Origin: Anaeromassilibacillus sp. An200
Lineage (GTDB): Bacteria; Bacillota; Clostridia; Oscillospirales; Acutalibacteraceae
Assembly (NCBI RefSeq): GCF_002160025.1
Contig: NZ_NFJU01000027.1
Coordinates: forward strand, 1-47,372
Direction: 5' to 3'
DNA: 47,372 nt
Under the pieces are notes generated by a model. It worked only from the letters and a program-made list of their open reading frames with translations. It did not search any database and was not told the DNA's origin. The stretch's first letter is position 1; each line of letters starts with the position of its first letter. Below are positions 1 through 8,305 of this stretch, piece by piece. The position numbers were made by a program, and so were the translations under genes.

Positions 1-177
1 CGAACCATCTTGTGGTAGGAGGACACTACCAATCCACAGCATCCCTTACAGTGTAGCACAGCCCTTGGAGAGGGGCTTTAATAACTACTACTCTATAATA
101 CAAGGAGGAAATTGGAAAGAGAAAAACATCGTTAAACAAAAGTAGAAATCAATTTCTCATAAGAAGGAGAGAATACA
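1..177. other. Upstream region with hairpins and a possible promoter
   Basis: No gene is seen here. Two imperfect hairpins are visible: GGTAG (14-18) with CTACC (26-30), extended by TGTGG/CCACA (11-15, 34-38), and AGCCC (60-64) with GGGCT (73-77) followed by TTTAAT. The second may end an upstream transcript. A TATAAT box at 94-99 could start the next gene's message but has no good -35. AAGGAGA at 164-170 precedes the ATG at 178. Whether the first hairpin belongs to an RNA gene entering from the left cannot be decided. Confidence 0.35.
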
Positions 178-1284
178 ATGAATAAAAAGTTAACAGCAAT
201 CATTCTCGTTGGTGCACTGGCTTGTGCAATGACAGTTCCTGCGATGGCGTCGGAAAGGACAGCAGTTCCCATTTCTGCCCCGATCGCCGCGGAAGAGCCG
301 CAGCCCCTTCCGGACAGCGTCCTCTATTATGGTACAGTAAAGGAATGGGTTGAGGATGAAAACGGCGCCATCAAGCAGATTTATTTGGAATCTGAGCGGT
401 ACGGGGCTTATCTGATGAATGTCTCGGAAGATACCGTTTGGATTGACAGCGGCAGACATACACAGTCCGATCCTTCCAGCCTGCAGAAGGGAGAAGGCGT
501 TTATGTGTTCCACAGCACAGTAGAAACAAGATCACTGCCGCCTCAGACAGCTGCTTTCGCCGTTGTCCGTAACATTCCGATGGATGCCGGCAGTGCAATG
601 TATCATGAGGTGGAAAACGTGTCCCTTCAGGATGGAAAATTGACCATCACAACGGACAATGGCGGTCTGTTTGTTTTTGCAGACGAGCAGACACAGCTGT
701 TCTCATATGGTACGGATACTGCTCCCTCTCTGGAGGATATTCAGTCGGGAAGTTATGTGATGGCCTGGTATGGAGCGGTTGCCACCAGCTATCCTGGACA
801 GACTCATGCAAGCGCCTTGATGGTACTGCCGAAACAGCAAACGGCAGAGAAAAGCGAAAAGGAAAGCCTGTTGACCCGTGCAGGGTTGGTGTCGGCTCTG
901 CATGAAAAAGCAGGCAAGCCTGTTGTAAATTATGCCATGCGTTATGCGGACGTAAACGCGGATTGCAGCTATGTGGAAGCAGTTCGTTGGGCAGCAAGTG
1001 AAGGATTGCTCGGAAAAGAAGGGGAAAGCTTTCTGCCGGACAATTTTGTGAACCGCGAAGAACTGGCGGTAGCACTCTGGCGTTATGCCGGATCCCCCAC
1101 ACCGGAAGACTATGCCATTCTTAATAAAATGGCTGATGTGGAGGAGATTTCCATCTCTGCAAGACTGGCTGTTGCATGGGCTTGTGAAAAAGGGGTGCTG
1201 CCTGCAATCGATGAGGGCATTTTTGCTCCTCAGCAGCCAGCAAGCGAAGAAATTCTGGACGCTGCTCTCCAAAAGCTTTCCTAA
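178..1284 (+). CDS. Exported protein with C-terminal SLH (S-layer homology) repeats
   Basis: A 368-residue exported protein. Residues 1-24 form a signal peptide: lysines, a hydrophobic core, then an AMA-S cleavage-like site. The middle, about 40-220, is beta-rich and of no family I recognise. From about 228 the sequence matches the SLH pattern: TRAGLVSALHEKAG, then YADV, EAVRWAASEGLLG, NREELAVALWRYAG, and a second degenerate copy containing MADVEEIS and AVAWACEKGVLP. SLH repeats normally bind secondary cell-wall polymers, so the protein probably sits on the wall. One and a half to two repeats is fewer than the usual three, and the second is weak, so anchoring may need partners. The start has AAGGAGA eight bases upstream. 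It is probably transcribed alone, ending at the palindrome at 1351-1390. The SLH call is firm; the role of the N-terminal part is unknown. Confidence 0.85.
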   Translation: MNKKLTAIILVGALACAMTVPAMASERTAVPISAPIAAEEPQPLPDSVLYYGTVKEWVEDENGAIKQIYLESERYGAYLMNVSEDTVWIDSGRHTQSDPSSLQKGEGVYVFHSTVETRSLPPQTAAFAVVRNIPMDAGSAMYHEVENVSLQDGKLTITTDNGGLFVFADEQTQLFSYGTDTAPSLEDIQSGSYVMAWYGAVATSYPGQTHASALMVLPKQQTAEKSEKESLLTRAGLVSALHEKAGKPVVNYAMRYADVNADCSYVEAVRWAASEGLLGKEGESFLPDNFVNREELAVALWRYAGSPTPEDYAILNKMADVEEISISARLAVAWACEKGVLPAIDEGIFAPQQPASEEILDAALQKLS

Positions 1285-1350
1285 GGCAATCAGCCTGAAA
1301 ACATATGCCCTGCATCTGAGCTGCTGAATAAATCGTTTCTCCCATGAAAG

Positions 1351-1390
1351 AAAAGTTCCCTGGTGTGCCATGGCACACCAGGGAACTTTT
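1351..1390. terminator. Perfect 40-base palindrome, bidirectional terminator
   Basis: The left arm AAAAGTTCCCTGGTGTGCCA is followed directly by its exact reverse complement, giving A-runs on the left and T-runs on the right. It lies between the convergent SLH gene and DUF1266 gene and can stop transcription from both sides. Confidence 0.85.
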
Positions 1391-1401
1391 TTGAGATTTT
1401 C

Positions 1402-2664
1402 TTAGCTGCGATTATAATAAGTTTTCAAAATTTGGAGGGTAATCGTGCGGTCGCCTTGTTCTGTGGGATGCCAGCTGAGGTCCAGATTCCAGGGCACAGA
1501 GGTGTATGGACCGGGATTCTTTTCCTTCAGCATCTGATACACAGCATATCGATTTTTGATATTCTTTTCCGCTTCCTTCGGTTTCTGAGAATCGAGCTGC
1601 CATTGGGCATAGGCTTCCAGATAGTTTTCACAGAGCTGCTCCCAGGAGGAGAAGATACTTTGCATCTTTTTCCCGATTCGGCTGTATTCCTGATCCATTT
1701 CCTCCCGGCTGATCATGCGGGATTGGTACAGGTTTGCCGCCAGCTGAAACGCGTTTTCAAGGTCAAATGCAGCTTCCGGAGAAGGATCTTCCATACCATG
1801 AGATTCCACATAATGCTGGATCTTTTCCAATCCGCTTTTCTTGGAAGTGACATTCCAGTTTCCTTTGAGCGCAAACCGCGAAACACGGACACGGACAGGT
1901 CCCCGGTGTGTTCCGCCGACGAACAGCCATCCTTCCTGCATAGGGGACCAGGTTGATAAAATTGCATTGACGGACGTTGCCCACAGTTCCAAATCGTTTT
2001 TTGGAAGAAGAGGATCGCGGCGGGCGAAAAAGACAGGGGAGAAAAGTCCCAAATGAACACCGATGATACGGACCAGCACCAACAGAGGAAGATAAAGCAG
2101 AAGCATTTTTCGACCGATATCATCTTCGAAACTCTCTTCCGAAAGCATGCGCCCGAAGTCTCCCATCATGTCGACATAGTATTCCGTTGTGGTCAGCTGT
2201 GCTTCCTCACCGTTTCCCCGGATTTCTTTTGGAGAGATGGAGCGTAAGGTTCCGATAGGAAGAATGTCGGGAATGTCTTCATTTTCACTTTTGGTGACAG
2301 CTTTCATACGTACACGGGCGCAGATCTTTTCCCCGCTTGGAAGATCCAGAATATAATATCTCACATTATCCAGAATAGCCGGCCCATCTGTTTCATCCCA
2401 GTAGGGATCCAAGCACTGGGTTGTGAAGATTTCCATTTCCTTCATTTCCGCAATCGAGGAAGCCATCGGTGTGTCGGATGTGGACGGAGCGCCCACATCT
2501 CCCTCTCCCACATGAAAAAAGGAAGTATAGAGAGGATAAAGGGCAGGGGCGATCACCGGCGGCACAAAAAGCGAGAGGCACATGACAATGGGAAACAGGA
2601 GAAAAACGCATGTGGCAAAGCGGTGACGAAACCCATAGCGGTTGACAGTAGAGTACTTGTACAT
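1402..2664 (-). CDS. DUF1266-domain membrane protein
   Basis: A 420-residue protein with two membrane segments, about residues 17-45 and 187-210, and an extracytoplasmic stretch of about 140 residues between them. The C-terminal part, about 225-400, matches the DUF1266 pattern: AAFDLENAFQLAANLYQSR, then IFSSWEQLCENYLEAYAQW, then a short NPGPYTSVPWNLD motif. DUF1266 has no known activity; many members are soluble, so fusion to a membrane module is worth noting. The gene begins 17 bases after the 1-phosphofructokinase gene and has AAGGTGA before its ATG, so the two are probably co-transcribed. It ends at the palindromic terminator at 1351-1390. The domain call rests on recalled motif similarity; function is unknown. 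Confidence 0.75.
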   Translation of the reverse strand: MYKYSTVNRYGFRHRFATCVFLLFPIVMCLSLFVPPVIAPALYPLYTSFFHVGEGDVGAPSTSDTPMASSIAEMKEMEIFTTQCLDPYWDETDGPAILDNVRYYILDLPSGEKICARVRMKAVTKSENEDIPDILPIGTLRSISPKEIRGNGEEAQLTTTEYYVDMMGDFGRMLSEESFEDDIGRKMLLLYLPLLVLVRIIGVHLGLFSPVFFARRDPLLPKNDLELWATSVNAILSTWSPMQEGWLFVGGTHRGPVRVRVSRFALKGNWNVTSKKSGLEKIQHYVESHGMEDPSPEAAFDLENAFQLAANLYQSRMISREEMDQEYSRIGKKMQSIFSSWEQLCENYLEAYAQWQLDSQKPKEAEKNIKNRYAVYQMLKEKNPGPYTSVPWNLDLSWHPTEQGDRTITLQILKTYYNRS

Positions 2665-2681
2665 GATCGATCACCTTATCA

Positions 2682-3620
2682 TCACAGTGTAATAGGCTGT
2701 ACGGGAATTTGGGGAAGAAAGCGCTCAAAATCCGAACGCTCACACAGCAGCGTTCCCGGTTTTTCCAGCGAGCCCTGAGCAGCCGCGACCGCAGCGCGCA
2801 GCAGCTTGTCGGGGGAATCGCCGTGCAGGAGGCCAAGACATAAGCCTGCAACCATGGAATCCCCCGCTCCCTGCACACCGCGCACCTCCACCGGAGAGCC
2901 GGGCGTTTCCCATGCTTCTGTCTGGGTGACCAGCATGGCGCCCTGTTCCCCCATGGAAAGACAGAGACAGGAGAGATCGTATTCCTGCAAAATTTTCCGG
3001 CAAGCCCCGGCCAATTTCTGTTTTTCGGAAACGGTGACGCCAAAGGCTTCCCGCAGCTCGTCAAGATTCGGCTTGATGAGGGTAGGGTGAGCCAGGAGCC
3101 CTTCCCGCAAAAGAGGGCCGGAAGCATCAAGGATTACGGGAATCCCGAAGGACTGTGCAGAAACAGAGAGCGTGCGATAAATATCATCCGGCACACCCGG
3201 CGGTACGCTGCCGCTGAGCACCAGCAGTTCAGCCTGCGGCAGAAGACGGGCAAAAAGGGAAAGAAAGCCATCTAATTCTTCCGCTGTGACAGGGCTTCCT
3301 TTTTCATTGCATTCAGTCATCACACCACGGGAACGATCAAACAGTTTGAGATTGGTGCGCAGTTGTCCGGCGGCGGGAAAGAAATCATGCGGGATCTCAC
3401 GGCTGTCCAGAACCGCGTCCAGCAAGTCCGCGTTTCCTTGCCGGGTGATTCCGGTACAGAACGGGTTCGCTCCAAGCTGATGCAGGACAATCCCAACATT
3501 GACCCCCTTTCCGCTGGGATCCTGTCGGGAAGTAAGGACATGATTGGTTCCTCCGGGGATTAAATGATCAATTTCAGCTGTATGATCCACACAGGGATTG
3601 AGCGTAACAGTCAGAATCAT
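2682..3620 (-). CDS. 1-phosphofructokinase family sugar kinase (PfkB/ribokinase fold)
   Basis: A 312-residue PfkB-family kinase, probably ATP:fructose-1-phosphate 6-phosphotransferase in the cytoplasm, feeding fructose-1,6-bisphosphate to glycolysis. The start MILTVTLNPCVD is typical of FruK/LacC. SGKGVNVG around 37-44 is the sugar-binding motif. LSGSVPPGVPDDIY and IKPNLDELREAFG are the mid-domain signatures. GAGDS at 251-255 carries the catalytic aspartate (D254). Length matches the family. The start has AAAGGA upstream. Usual fruK partners (DeoR-type FruR, fructose PTS) are absent here; the only neighbour in the transcript is the DUF1266 gene. Tagatose-6-phosphate kinase (LacC) is the main alternative because these enzymes share all visible motifs. 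Confidence 0.85.
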   Translation of the reverse strand: MILTVTLNPCVDHTAEIDHLIPGGTNHVLTSRQDPSGKGVNVGIVLHQLGANPFCTGITRQGNADLLDAVLDSREIPHDFFPAAGQLRTNLKLFDRSRGVMTECNEKGSPVTAEELDGFLSLFARLLPQAELLVLSGSVPPGVPDDIYRTLSVSAQSFGIPVILDASGPLLREGLLAHPTLIKPNLDELREAFGVTVSEKQKLAGACRKILQEYDLSCLCLSMGEQGAMLVTQTEAWETPGSPVEVRGVQGAGDSMVAGLCLGLLHGDSPDKLLRAAVAAAQGSLEKPGTLLCERSDFERFLPQIPVQPITL

Positions 3621-3776
3621 AACAGTTCCTTTCTCAGGTCTTGTTTGAAAAAGAAAAAGCCCTGATATTATAAAGTCGAATCCGTATTATGGGACATAAC
3701 ATCCTGTATGATAAGAGCATCGAAAAAATCAAGCGCTTCGATGCAATGAAATCGGAGCGAAAAGGAGGCGCTCCAG

Positions 3777-3911
3777 ATGGAGTACAGGATGATTTCTGTA
3801 AACGGACATATAGAGGTGTTGGACAGGAGAGGAAATTTCCTGTTCTCTGCGGATACGGAGCAAGAGGCCTGGCAGGATTTGCGTGAATTGTCTGCCGCAA
3901 GCCTGGCGTAA
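3777..3911 (+). CDS. Small conserved-looking protein, 44 residues
   Basis: An ATG at 3777 follows AAAGGAGG by eight bases, among the best ribosome binding sites in the window, and reads 44 codons to TAA. The product starts MEYRMISVNGHIEVLDRRGN and continues with FLFSADTEQEAWQDL, giving a short beta-hairpin followed by an acidic helix; it has no signal peptide or membrane segment. From memory, small proteins of the form M-E-Y-x-I-x-V-x-G-H-x-E-V with FLFSADT recur in Clostridia without known function. Ten bases after the stop comes a strong terminator (3922-3957), which supports a stand-alone gene. A possible promoter, TTGAAA 3645-3650 and TATAAA 3669-3674, lies upstream. Function is not known. 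Confidence 0.65.
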   Translation: MEYRMISVNGHIEVLDRRGNFLFSADTEQEAWQDLRELSAASLA

Positions 3912-3921
3912 CAGCAAAACG

Positions 3922-3957
3922 AAAAAGGGGAAGCTTTTGAGGGAGCTTCCCCTTTTT
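3922..3957. terminator. Bidirectional terminator between the small ORF and M20 peptidase
   Basis: AAAAAGGGGAAGCT (3922-3935) pairs perfectly with AGCTTCCCCTTTTT (3944-3957) across an eight-base loop. A and T runs flank both arms. The last T falls in the stop codon of the minus-strand M20 gene, so the two overlap by one base. Confidence 0.85.
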
Positions 3958-5396
3958 CAGCTTTTCAGTAAAACGCGTGTAAAGAATTCCGCTGCGCGGC
4001 CAATTTTCTCCACAGGGATCCGTTCGTTCAGACCGTGGATACAGCCTCGTTCCTCTTTGGAAAGTTCCATAGCAGAAAAACGGAACACATGGTCGCAGAT
4101 TTGGCAGAAATGGCGGGAATCGCTGCATGCGACCATCATATACGGAGCGACAATCGCATCCGGCCAGGTTTCCCGCACAGCCGCGCAGACCTGTTCCCAT
4201 TGCGGGGTACCAGTGGGGGAAATAGGGGACGGATCCGTTCCCTGAATCCTGCGGACTGTAATATCCGGATCGTCTATGACCTTTTTCAGATACGCTTCGG
4301 CACTTTCCATGGTATCGCGGGGAGAAAGACGCAGGTTAGCCGTCATGCGTGCTTCGGTGGGGATGGCGTTCGCGGCGCGGCTGCCTTCCATTATGGTAAA
4401 GCAGCAGGTTGTGCGCATCAGAGCGTTCATTTCTCCGCCGGACTTTGTGCAGATTTGCTTGAGTAACGGAAGGAAGCACCAAAGGTTTGAAAAAATCAGG
4501 CGCATGGCAAAGGTAGAATGCCGGCCCAGTGTATCAAACATTTCCGCCGCGGCAGGAGTGAGAGAAGCGGGGAATGGATGCTTTTCCAGCGTGGTGACAG
4601 CCTTGCAGAGCGAGGCCACCGGCGTTTTGGGCGGAGGCGCGGAGGTGTGGCCTCCCTTGCTTTTCATGGAGATCTCCACATCCATCTGGCCCTTTTCGCA
4701 GGTCCCTATTACAGCGGTTTTGGCTTTCACGCCGGGGAACGCGCCTTCCACCACTGCGCCGCCCTCATCCAGCACCAGAGCGGGACGGATCCCACGGCGG
4801 CGAAGTTCCTCTACAATGGCGGGCGCACTTTGTCCCATGATCTCCTCGTCACCGGAAAAGGAGAGATACACATCGTGCTCCGGAACGAAGCCCTTTTCCA
4901 GCAGTGTCTCCACAGCTTCCAAAATGCCGCATAAGGTTCCCTTGGTGTCGAGCGTGCCGCGTCCCCACAGCACGCCGTCTGCGTCTGTTTCTCCACAGAA
5001 GGGATCTTTTTTCCAGGCGGAGAGATCTCCTGGCGGTACCACGTCGTAATGTGCCATCAAAATCAGCGGGGAATCCGCTTTTTTTCCCTTCCAGTGATAG
5101 AGAAGGCCGCTGGGACCGATGCGCTCCCGGAGACAGGTTTGCGTTACATGCGGGTATAACTCTGTCAAAAGTGTGCGGAAGCGTTCAAATTCCTCTTCGT
5201 CCACACTGGAAGCATCACGGCTTGACACGGTCTTGATCCGTACCATACGGGCTAAATGATCCGCGGCCCGTCCATAGTCGATCCCGGTTTCCGGTATGGA
5301 GGACGCGGGTTTCGTTTTCGGACGGAACAGAGCGGTTCGGATCAGCAGAACAGCGAGAAAGAGGACAACAACTGCCAGAATCAGCCAGCCGATCAC
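3957..5396 (-). CDS. M20-family metallopeptidase with N-terminal membrane anchor
   Basis: A 479-residue di-zinc peptidase of the M20 family, closest in layout to the PM20D1/carboxypeptidase S group. Residues 1-22 form a membrane segment (IGWLILAVVVLFLAVLLI). The catalytic domain shows LMAHYDVVP (zinc His and general Asp), WGRGTLDTKG (bridging Asp), FSGDEEIMGQ (catalytic Glu and zinc Glu), and a late HGLNERIPV (zinc His). A lid domain with KGGHTSAP lies between. The GTG at 5396 is chosen because it follows the upstream gene's TGA by one base and places the membrane segment at the N-terminus; a longer reading from a TTG at 5444 would overlap that gene. It is the last gene of the pepC cluster, so peptides or N-acyl amino acids are likely substrates. 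The exact substrate is not evident. Confidence 0.85.
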   Translation of the reverse strand: MIGWLILAVVVLFLAVLLIRTALFRPKTKPASSIPETGIDYGRAADHLARMVRIKTVSSRDASSVDEEEFERFRTLLTELYPHVTQTCLRERIGPSGLLYHWKGKKADSPLILMAHYDVVPPGDLSAWKKDPFCGETDADGVLWGRGTLDTKGTLCGILEAVETLLEKGFVPEHDVYLSFSGDEEIMGQSAPAIVEELRRRGIRPALVLDEGGAVVEGAFPGVKAKTAVIGTCEKGQMDVEISMKSKGGHTSAPPPKTPVASLCKAVTTLEKHPFPASLTPAAAEMFDTLGRHSTFAMRLIFSNLWCFLPLLKQICTKSGGEMNALMRTTCCFTIMEGSRAANAIPTEARMTANLRLSPRDTMESAEAYLKKVIDDPDITVRRIQGTDPSPISPTGTPQWEQVCAAVRETWPDAIVAPYMMVACSDSRHFCQICDHVFRFSAMELSKEERGCIHGLNERIPVEKIGRAAEFFTRVLLKS

Positions 5397-5397
5397 C

Positions 5398-6060
5398 TCA
5401 CACCAACCCTTTCTTGTATAGGATACGGGCAGTACCGATCGCAATCAAAGCGCCTACAGGCACAAGAACGCTGACGGAGGATGCGAGCGACGGCACCGCG
5501 ACAAACAGGCCGATCATGACCACGAGCGGCGCAATGGCAAGCTTCCAGTTTTTCGCAATATACACCACGCCCAGTCCGCCAAAGAGAGCGGGGAGAATCA
5601 TTTTGAACGCGGGCTGGAGCACGGGAGATTTCAGAATCGGCTGCATCTGTGCAAAGAGCAGAACGCCTGCCCCCAGAATCAGGGTGGTGACAATGGATGT
5701 TGTCGCAATGGCAATGGTGGAAATCACTTCACCTTCCTCGCTGCCGGGCTTGACCTTTGCAGCCTCCATCGCGTTAATGGCGGCGGGAGCTTTCAGATTT
5801 GTGATGTTTCCGGTGACAAAGGCGAGGTAGGTTCCGCCGCTTCCCAGCATCGGCGCATAGGTAAAAACTTCGATGGAACACACCACCCAGTAAATAGGCG
5901 CAACACCAAGAAGTCCGGCAAGAACATCAAGTGCGTTCGGCCAGACGCCGAAGTAAATGCACATGGAGACAGGAACCATCAGCATCATGATGAGCGCCGC
6001 AATCATCCAAGCACGGCCGTAAGCGTGCACCTGCACGCTGTATTCTTTTTGCTGTTTCAT
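5398..6060 (-). CDS. Small polytopic membrane protein, partner of DUF5058 protein
   Basis: A 220-residue hydrophobic protein with about five or six membrane segments. A loop near residues 83-110 contains FVTGNITNLKAPAAINAMEA, which faintly recalls the G-N...P...A-M-E signature of nucleoside-recognition/gate domains as in SpmA; this is a weak resemblance only. GAGGAGG precedes the ATG. It starts 12 bases after the DUF5058 gene and runs directly into the M20 peptidase gene (TGA-G-GTG), so the three are translated together. From this order I infer that the two membrane proteins form one transporter that delivers substrate to the peptidases. I cannot name a transporter family with confidence. Confidence 0.7.
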   Translation of the reverse strand: MKQQKEYSVQVHAYGRAWMIAALIMMLMVPVSMCIYFGVWPNALDVLAGLLGVAPIYWVVCSIEVFTYAPMLGSGGTYLAFVTGNITNLKAPAAINAMEAAKVKPGSEEGEVISTIAIATTSIVTTLILGAGVLLFAQMQPILKSPVLQPAFKMILPALFGGLGVVYIAKNWKLAIAPLVVMIGLFVAVPSLASSVSVLVPVGALIAIGTARILYKKGLV

Positions 6061-6072
6061 CCCATTCCCTCC

Positions 6073-6804
6073 TCAGCTCCAAAGCCCGGCGGGGAGAAGC
6101 TCCGCGGGCAGCAGATTAGCATACAAAATGGACAGGGCCATCGCGCCCAGCATGCTGATGGGCAGCGCAAAATTCTCCAGCCACTTGACTTTCAGCACTT
6201 TTACAAAAATGCCGCATACAGCCATGATGGCCGCGGAAGTCAAAAGTGTAAGGATGGAGAGCAGGCCATCGGAGATTCCCATGCCGAGGAAGGCGGAAAT
6301 CATGCCGAGGAACATGGCAGTCAGGAACAGATCACCCCAGTGACTGTCCTTCCGGCGGAGATTGTGAACGCTGCCCTGGATTTTTTTCAGGAACAGGGGG
6401 ATGATGATCAGCGGTGTGATGCAGCCCAGCGTCATAACCCAGGCAACCGTATTGAATGCCAGCGGGCCGCTGACCGGGGCGGAAATGCTTTCGCCAAGGG
6501 CATTGAGTGCCACGGTGGCGGCGGGCAGCTCATAGGTGACCGCTCCTAATACGCTCAGGCGGATCCAGGGAAGAGGAAGGCCAAGCGTGTTGGCGAGTGT
6601 GATCAGGCCCAGCAGAATCGAGACGGAGGGCAGAATGGCAAAGACAGCGCTCGAAGCAATGGTGCGCTTGACAACACTCCCAGAGATTCCAAGCTGACGG
6701 CTGCGGCGGACGGCCTTGACAAGAAAATAGACAGACTGCGCAATGACGAACAGGCCCACCAATATGCCCAGCAGATACATAAAGCCACTATTTTTGAAAT
6801 CCAA
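6073..6804 (-). CDS. DUF5058 family membrane protein
   Basis: A 243-residue protein with about six or seven membrane segments, beginning SGFMYLLGILVGLFVIAQS and containing TYELPAATVALNALGE and a conserved-looking TLGCITPLIIIPLFLKK stretch. It fits the DUF5058 family as I remember it, which has no established function but is usually annotated near peptidases or transport genes. The start is a TTG at 6804: AAGGAGGG lies eight bases upstream, whereas the next ATG (6780) has no ribosome binding site and would remove residues before the first membrane segment. Its gene lies 15 bases after pepC and 12 before the partner membrane protein. Most likely role: subunit of a peptide or amino-acid permease (inference from context). 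Confidence 0.75.
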   Translation of the reverse strand: MDFKNSGFMYLLGILVGLFVIAQSVYFLVKAVRRSRQLGISGSVVKRTIASSAVFAILPSVSILLGLITLANTLGLPLPWIRLSVLGAVTYELPAATVALNALGESISAPVSGPLAFNTVAWVMTLGCITPLIIIPLFLKKIQGSVHNLRRKDSHWGDLFLTAMFLGMISAFLGMGISDGLLSILTLLTSAAIMAVCGIFVKVLKVKWLENFALPISMLGAMALSILYANLLPAELLPAGLWS

Positions 6805-6819
6805 ACAAAGCCCTCCTTC

Positions 6820-8166
6820 TCAGCGATCGGCAAGTGTGCCCATCGGATCCCACGGAGGCAGATGACCCGGCTCGGTATCGAGCGCAGCTCTCTGTACTTC
6901 GGAAAGATGCTCACGGCGAATGACCACCTGGTACACATACCGTTCAAACCAGGCGGCGCTCATAAGATAATAACCCTTGCTGCCGTTTTCGTCGCTCCAG
7001 CTGTTCTGGATTTTCCAGCGCACCGGTTTGCCGTTTTCGTCCAGTTCTACACCGGTGATCACCATGGCATGGTTCATGGCGCTTTCCCGATAGTCGAGAG
7101 TGGTTCCCTTCTCCATGGAGAAATCCAGTTCAAACGCGGAAGCATAGTCAAACGCTTCGGAATCCCAGATCCCGCGCTTTCGATCGCCGCATTTGCTTAC
7201 ATCGCTGCCGAACCAGACAAGCTGTCCAGCCTGGAGCTGCTTTACAGTCAGCGCCGCAAGCTCCTCCACCGGCAAATTCAGATATAGGATGTCGCGCCCA
7301 CCCACAACATTGCCGAGGTAATCAACCGTATAGGTTTTGCCGAAGGGCTTATCGGAGGTGGGGGAGTTGATCACGCTGACATAATCGTTCAGAGGAAGCT
7401 TGATGTATTTGTTGTAGAATGTTTTCGGCGTGAGGCCGCGATCGATATGATATTGCTTGTTTTTGTCGGTCCAGGTGAAATCAAACACAGCGGGCGGCTC
7501 TCCCAGGCAGGTGCAGAGAAAACAGTAGACCTCGCGCAGCATTGTGTCCTTTTCCGCATGCAGGGCGTCGCTGTCCGCGCCATCCCGAAAACACTTTTGC
7601 AGATGAGCGGCATACTGGTGCAGCTTGGTGTTGAGCAGACTGTTCATAGCTGCTGTGTGGCTGCTCTGGTAGGTTTCGTCCATGGCCTCCTTCGGAACAA
7701 CACCGTATTTCTCAATCAGGCTGACAAACATATCCCACTGTCCGCCGTCCTGCACGCCTGTGCTGAAGATCCAGCAAAGCGTTCTGTCGTCAACAGGGCG
7801 ATCGATGAGGTCGATGACAGACTCCAGATAATAATTGCATTTCTCAAATTTATCCCAGAAGGCAATATAATTCTGCGAAAGCTCAAAAGAATCCAGCTTG
7901 CACGTCTTTGCCACTTCCTCACGCAGAAGATTGGCTCCGGCAAAAATCCAGCAGCGTCCGCTGCGTTCCTGATTGGTGACAGGCAAAGTGGGGATTTCAA
8001 CAGAAAAATGGAACCGATCACCGCGCAGACAGCGATTGTCAAACGTTACATCGGCGATTTCCGTTTTGGCCACAGCGTTTGTCATCGCGCGGCGGGACGG
8101 ACTTTCGTTATACCGGGCAGAGAATTCTGAAAGCTGCTCTGTGTTTACAGCTCTTGCGTGTTTCAT
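6820..8166 (-). CDS. pepC: Aminopeptidase C (bleomycin hydrolase family, C1B)
   Basis: A 448-residue cytoplasmic cysteine aminopeptidase that trims N-terminal residues from peptides. The catalytic cysteine is C72 in NQERSGRCWIFAG; the catalytic histidine is in MNHAMVITGV and the asparagine in IQNSWSDENGSKGYY, all as in family C1B. Length matches the usual 435-450. The ATG at 8166 is preferred over an in-frame upstream codon because GAGAGGAAG precedes it and homologues begin close to this point. The family normally forms a hexamer with active sites facing a central cavity. It is the first gene of a four-gene minus-strand unit with two permease-like proteins and an M20 peptidase, which suggests breakdown of imported peptides. 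A promoter is visible at 8234-8262. Confidence 0.95.
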   Translation of the reverse strand: MKHARAVNTEQLSEFSARYNESPSRRAMTNAVAKTEIADVTFDNRCLRGDRFHFSVEIPTLPVTNQERSGRCWIFAGANLLREEVAKTCKLDSFELSQNYIAFWDKFEKCNYYLESVIDLIDRPVDDRTLCWIFSTGVQDGGQWDMFVSLIEKYGVVPKEAMDETYQSSHTAAMNSLLNTKLHQYAAHLQKCFRDGADSDALHAEKDTMLREVYCFLCTCLGEPPAVFDFTWTDKNKQYHIDRGLTPKTFYNKYIKLPLNDYVSVINSPTSDKPFGKTYTVDYLGNVVGGRDILYLNLPVEELAALTVKQLQAGQLVWFGSDVSKCGDRKRGIWDSEAFDYASAFELDFSMEKGTTLDYRESAMNHAMVITGVELDENGKPVRWKIQNSWSDENGSKGYYLMSAAWFERYVYQVVIRREHLSEVQRAALDTEPGHLPPWDPMGTLADR

Positions 8167-8233
8167 AGAAAAGACTTCCTCTCTGTGTTCTTTCCCTCCT
8201 TTGAGAATATGGAAAAGAACAAAATTTAATTTC

Positions 8234-8262
8234 ATTTTAACAGAAAAGAAAACGAATTTCAA
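8234..8262 (-). promoter_or_regulatory. Sigma-A promoter for the pepC cluster
   Basis: On the minus strand TTGAAA (8262-8257) and TAAAAT (8239-8234) are separated by 17 bases. The start codon of pepC follows about 65 bases downstream of the -10. Confidence 0.7.
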
Positions 8263-8305
8263 CGCGTTAGCGTGGAAAGGAAGCCATCGAAAAAGGCAAA
8301 GGGGC

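Noticed and set aside
101-136. Possible short leader peptide (TTG at 113, seven codons) after AAGGAGG at 102-108
   Set aside because: Only seven codons, non-ATG start and no conserved feature; coincidence with a purine-rich stretch is likely.
1363-1956. 197-codon open frame on the plus strand
   Set aside because: It runs antisense to the DUF1266 gene, has no ribosome binding site and begins inside the palindromic terminator.
8167-8262. Longer N-terminus for aminopeptidase C
   Set aside because: The added 32 residues are encoded in the promoter and leader, and the ribosome binding site belongs to the ATG at 8166.
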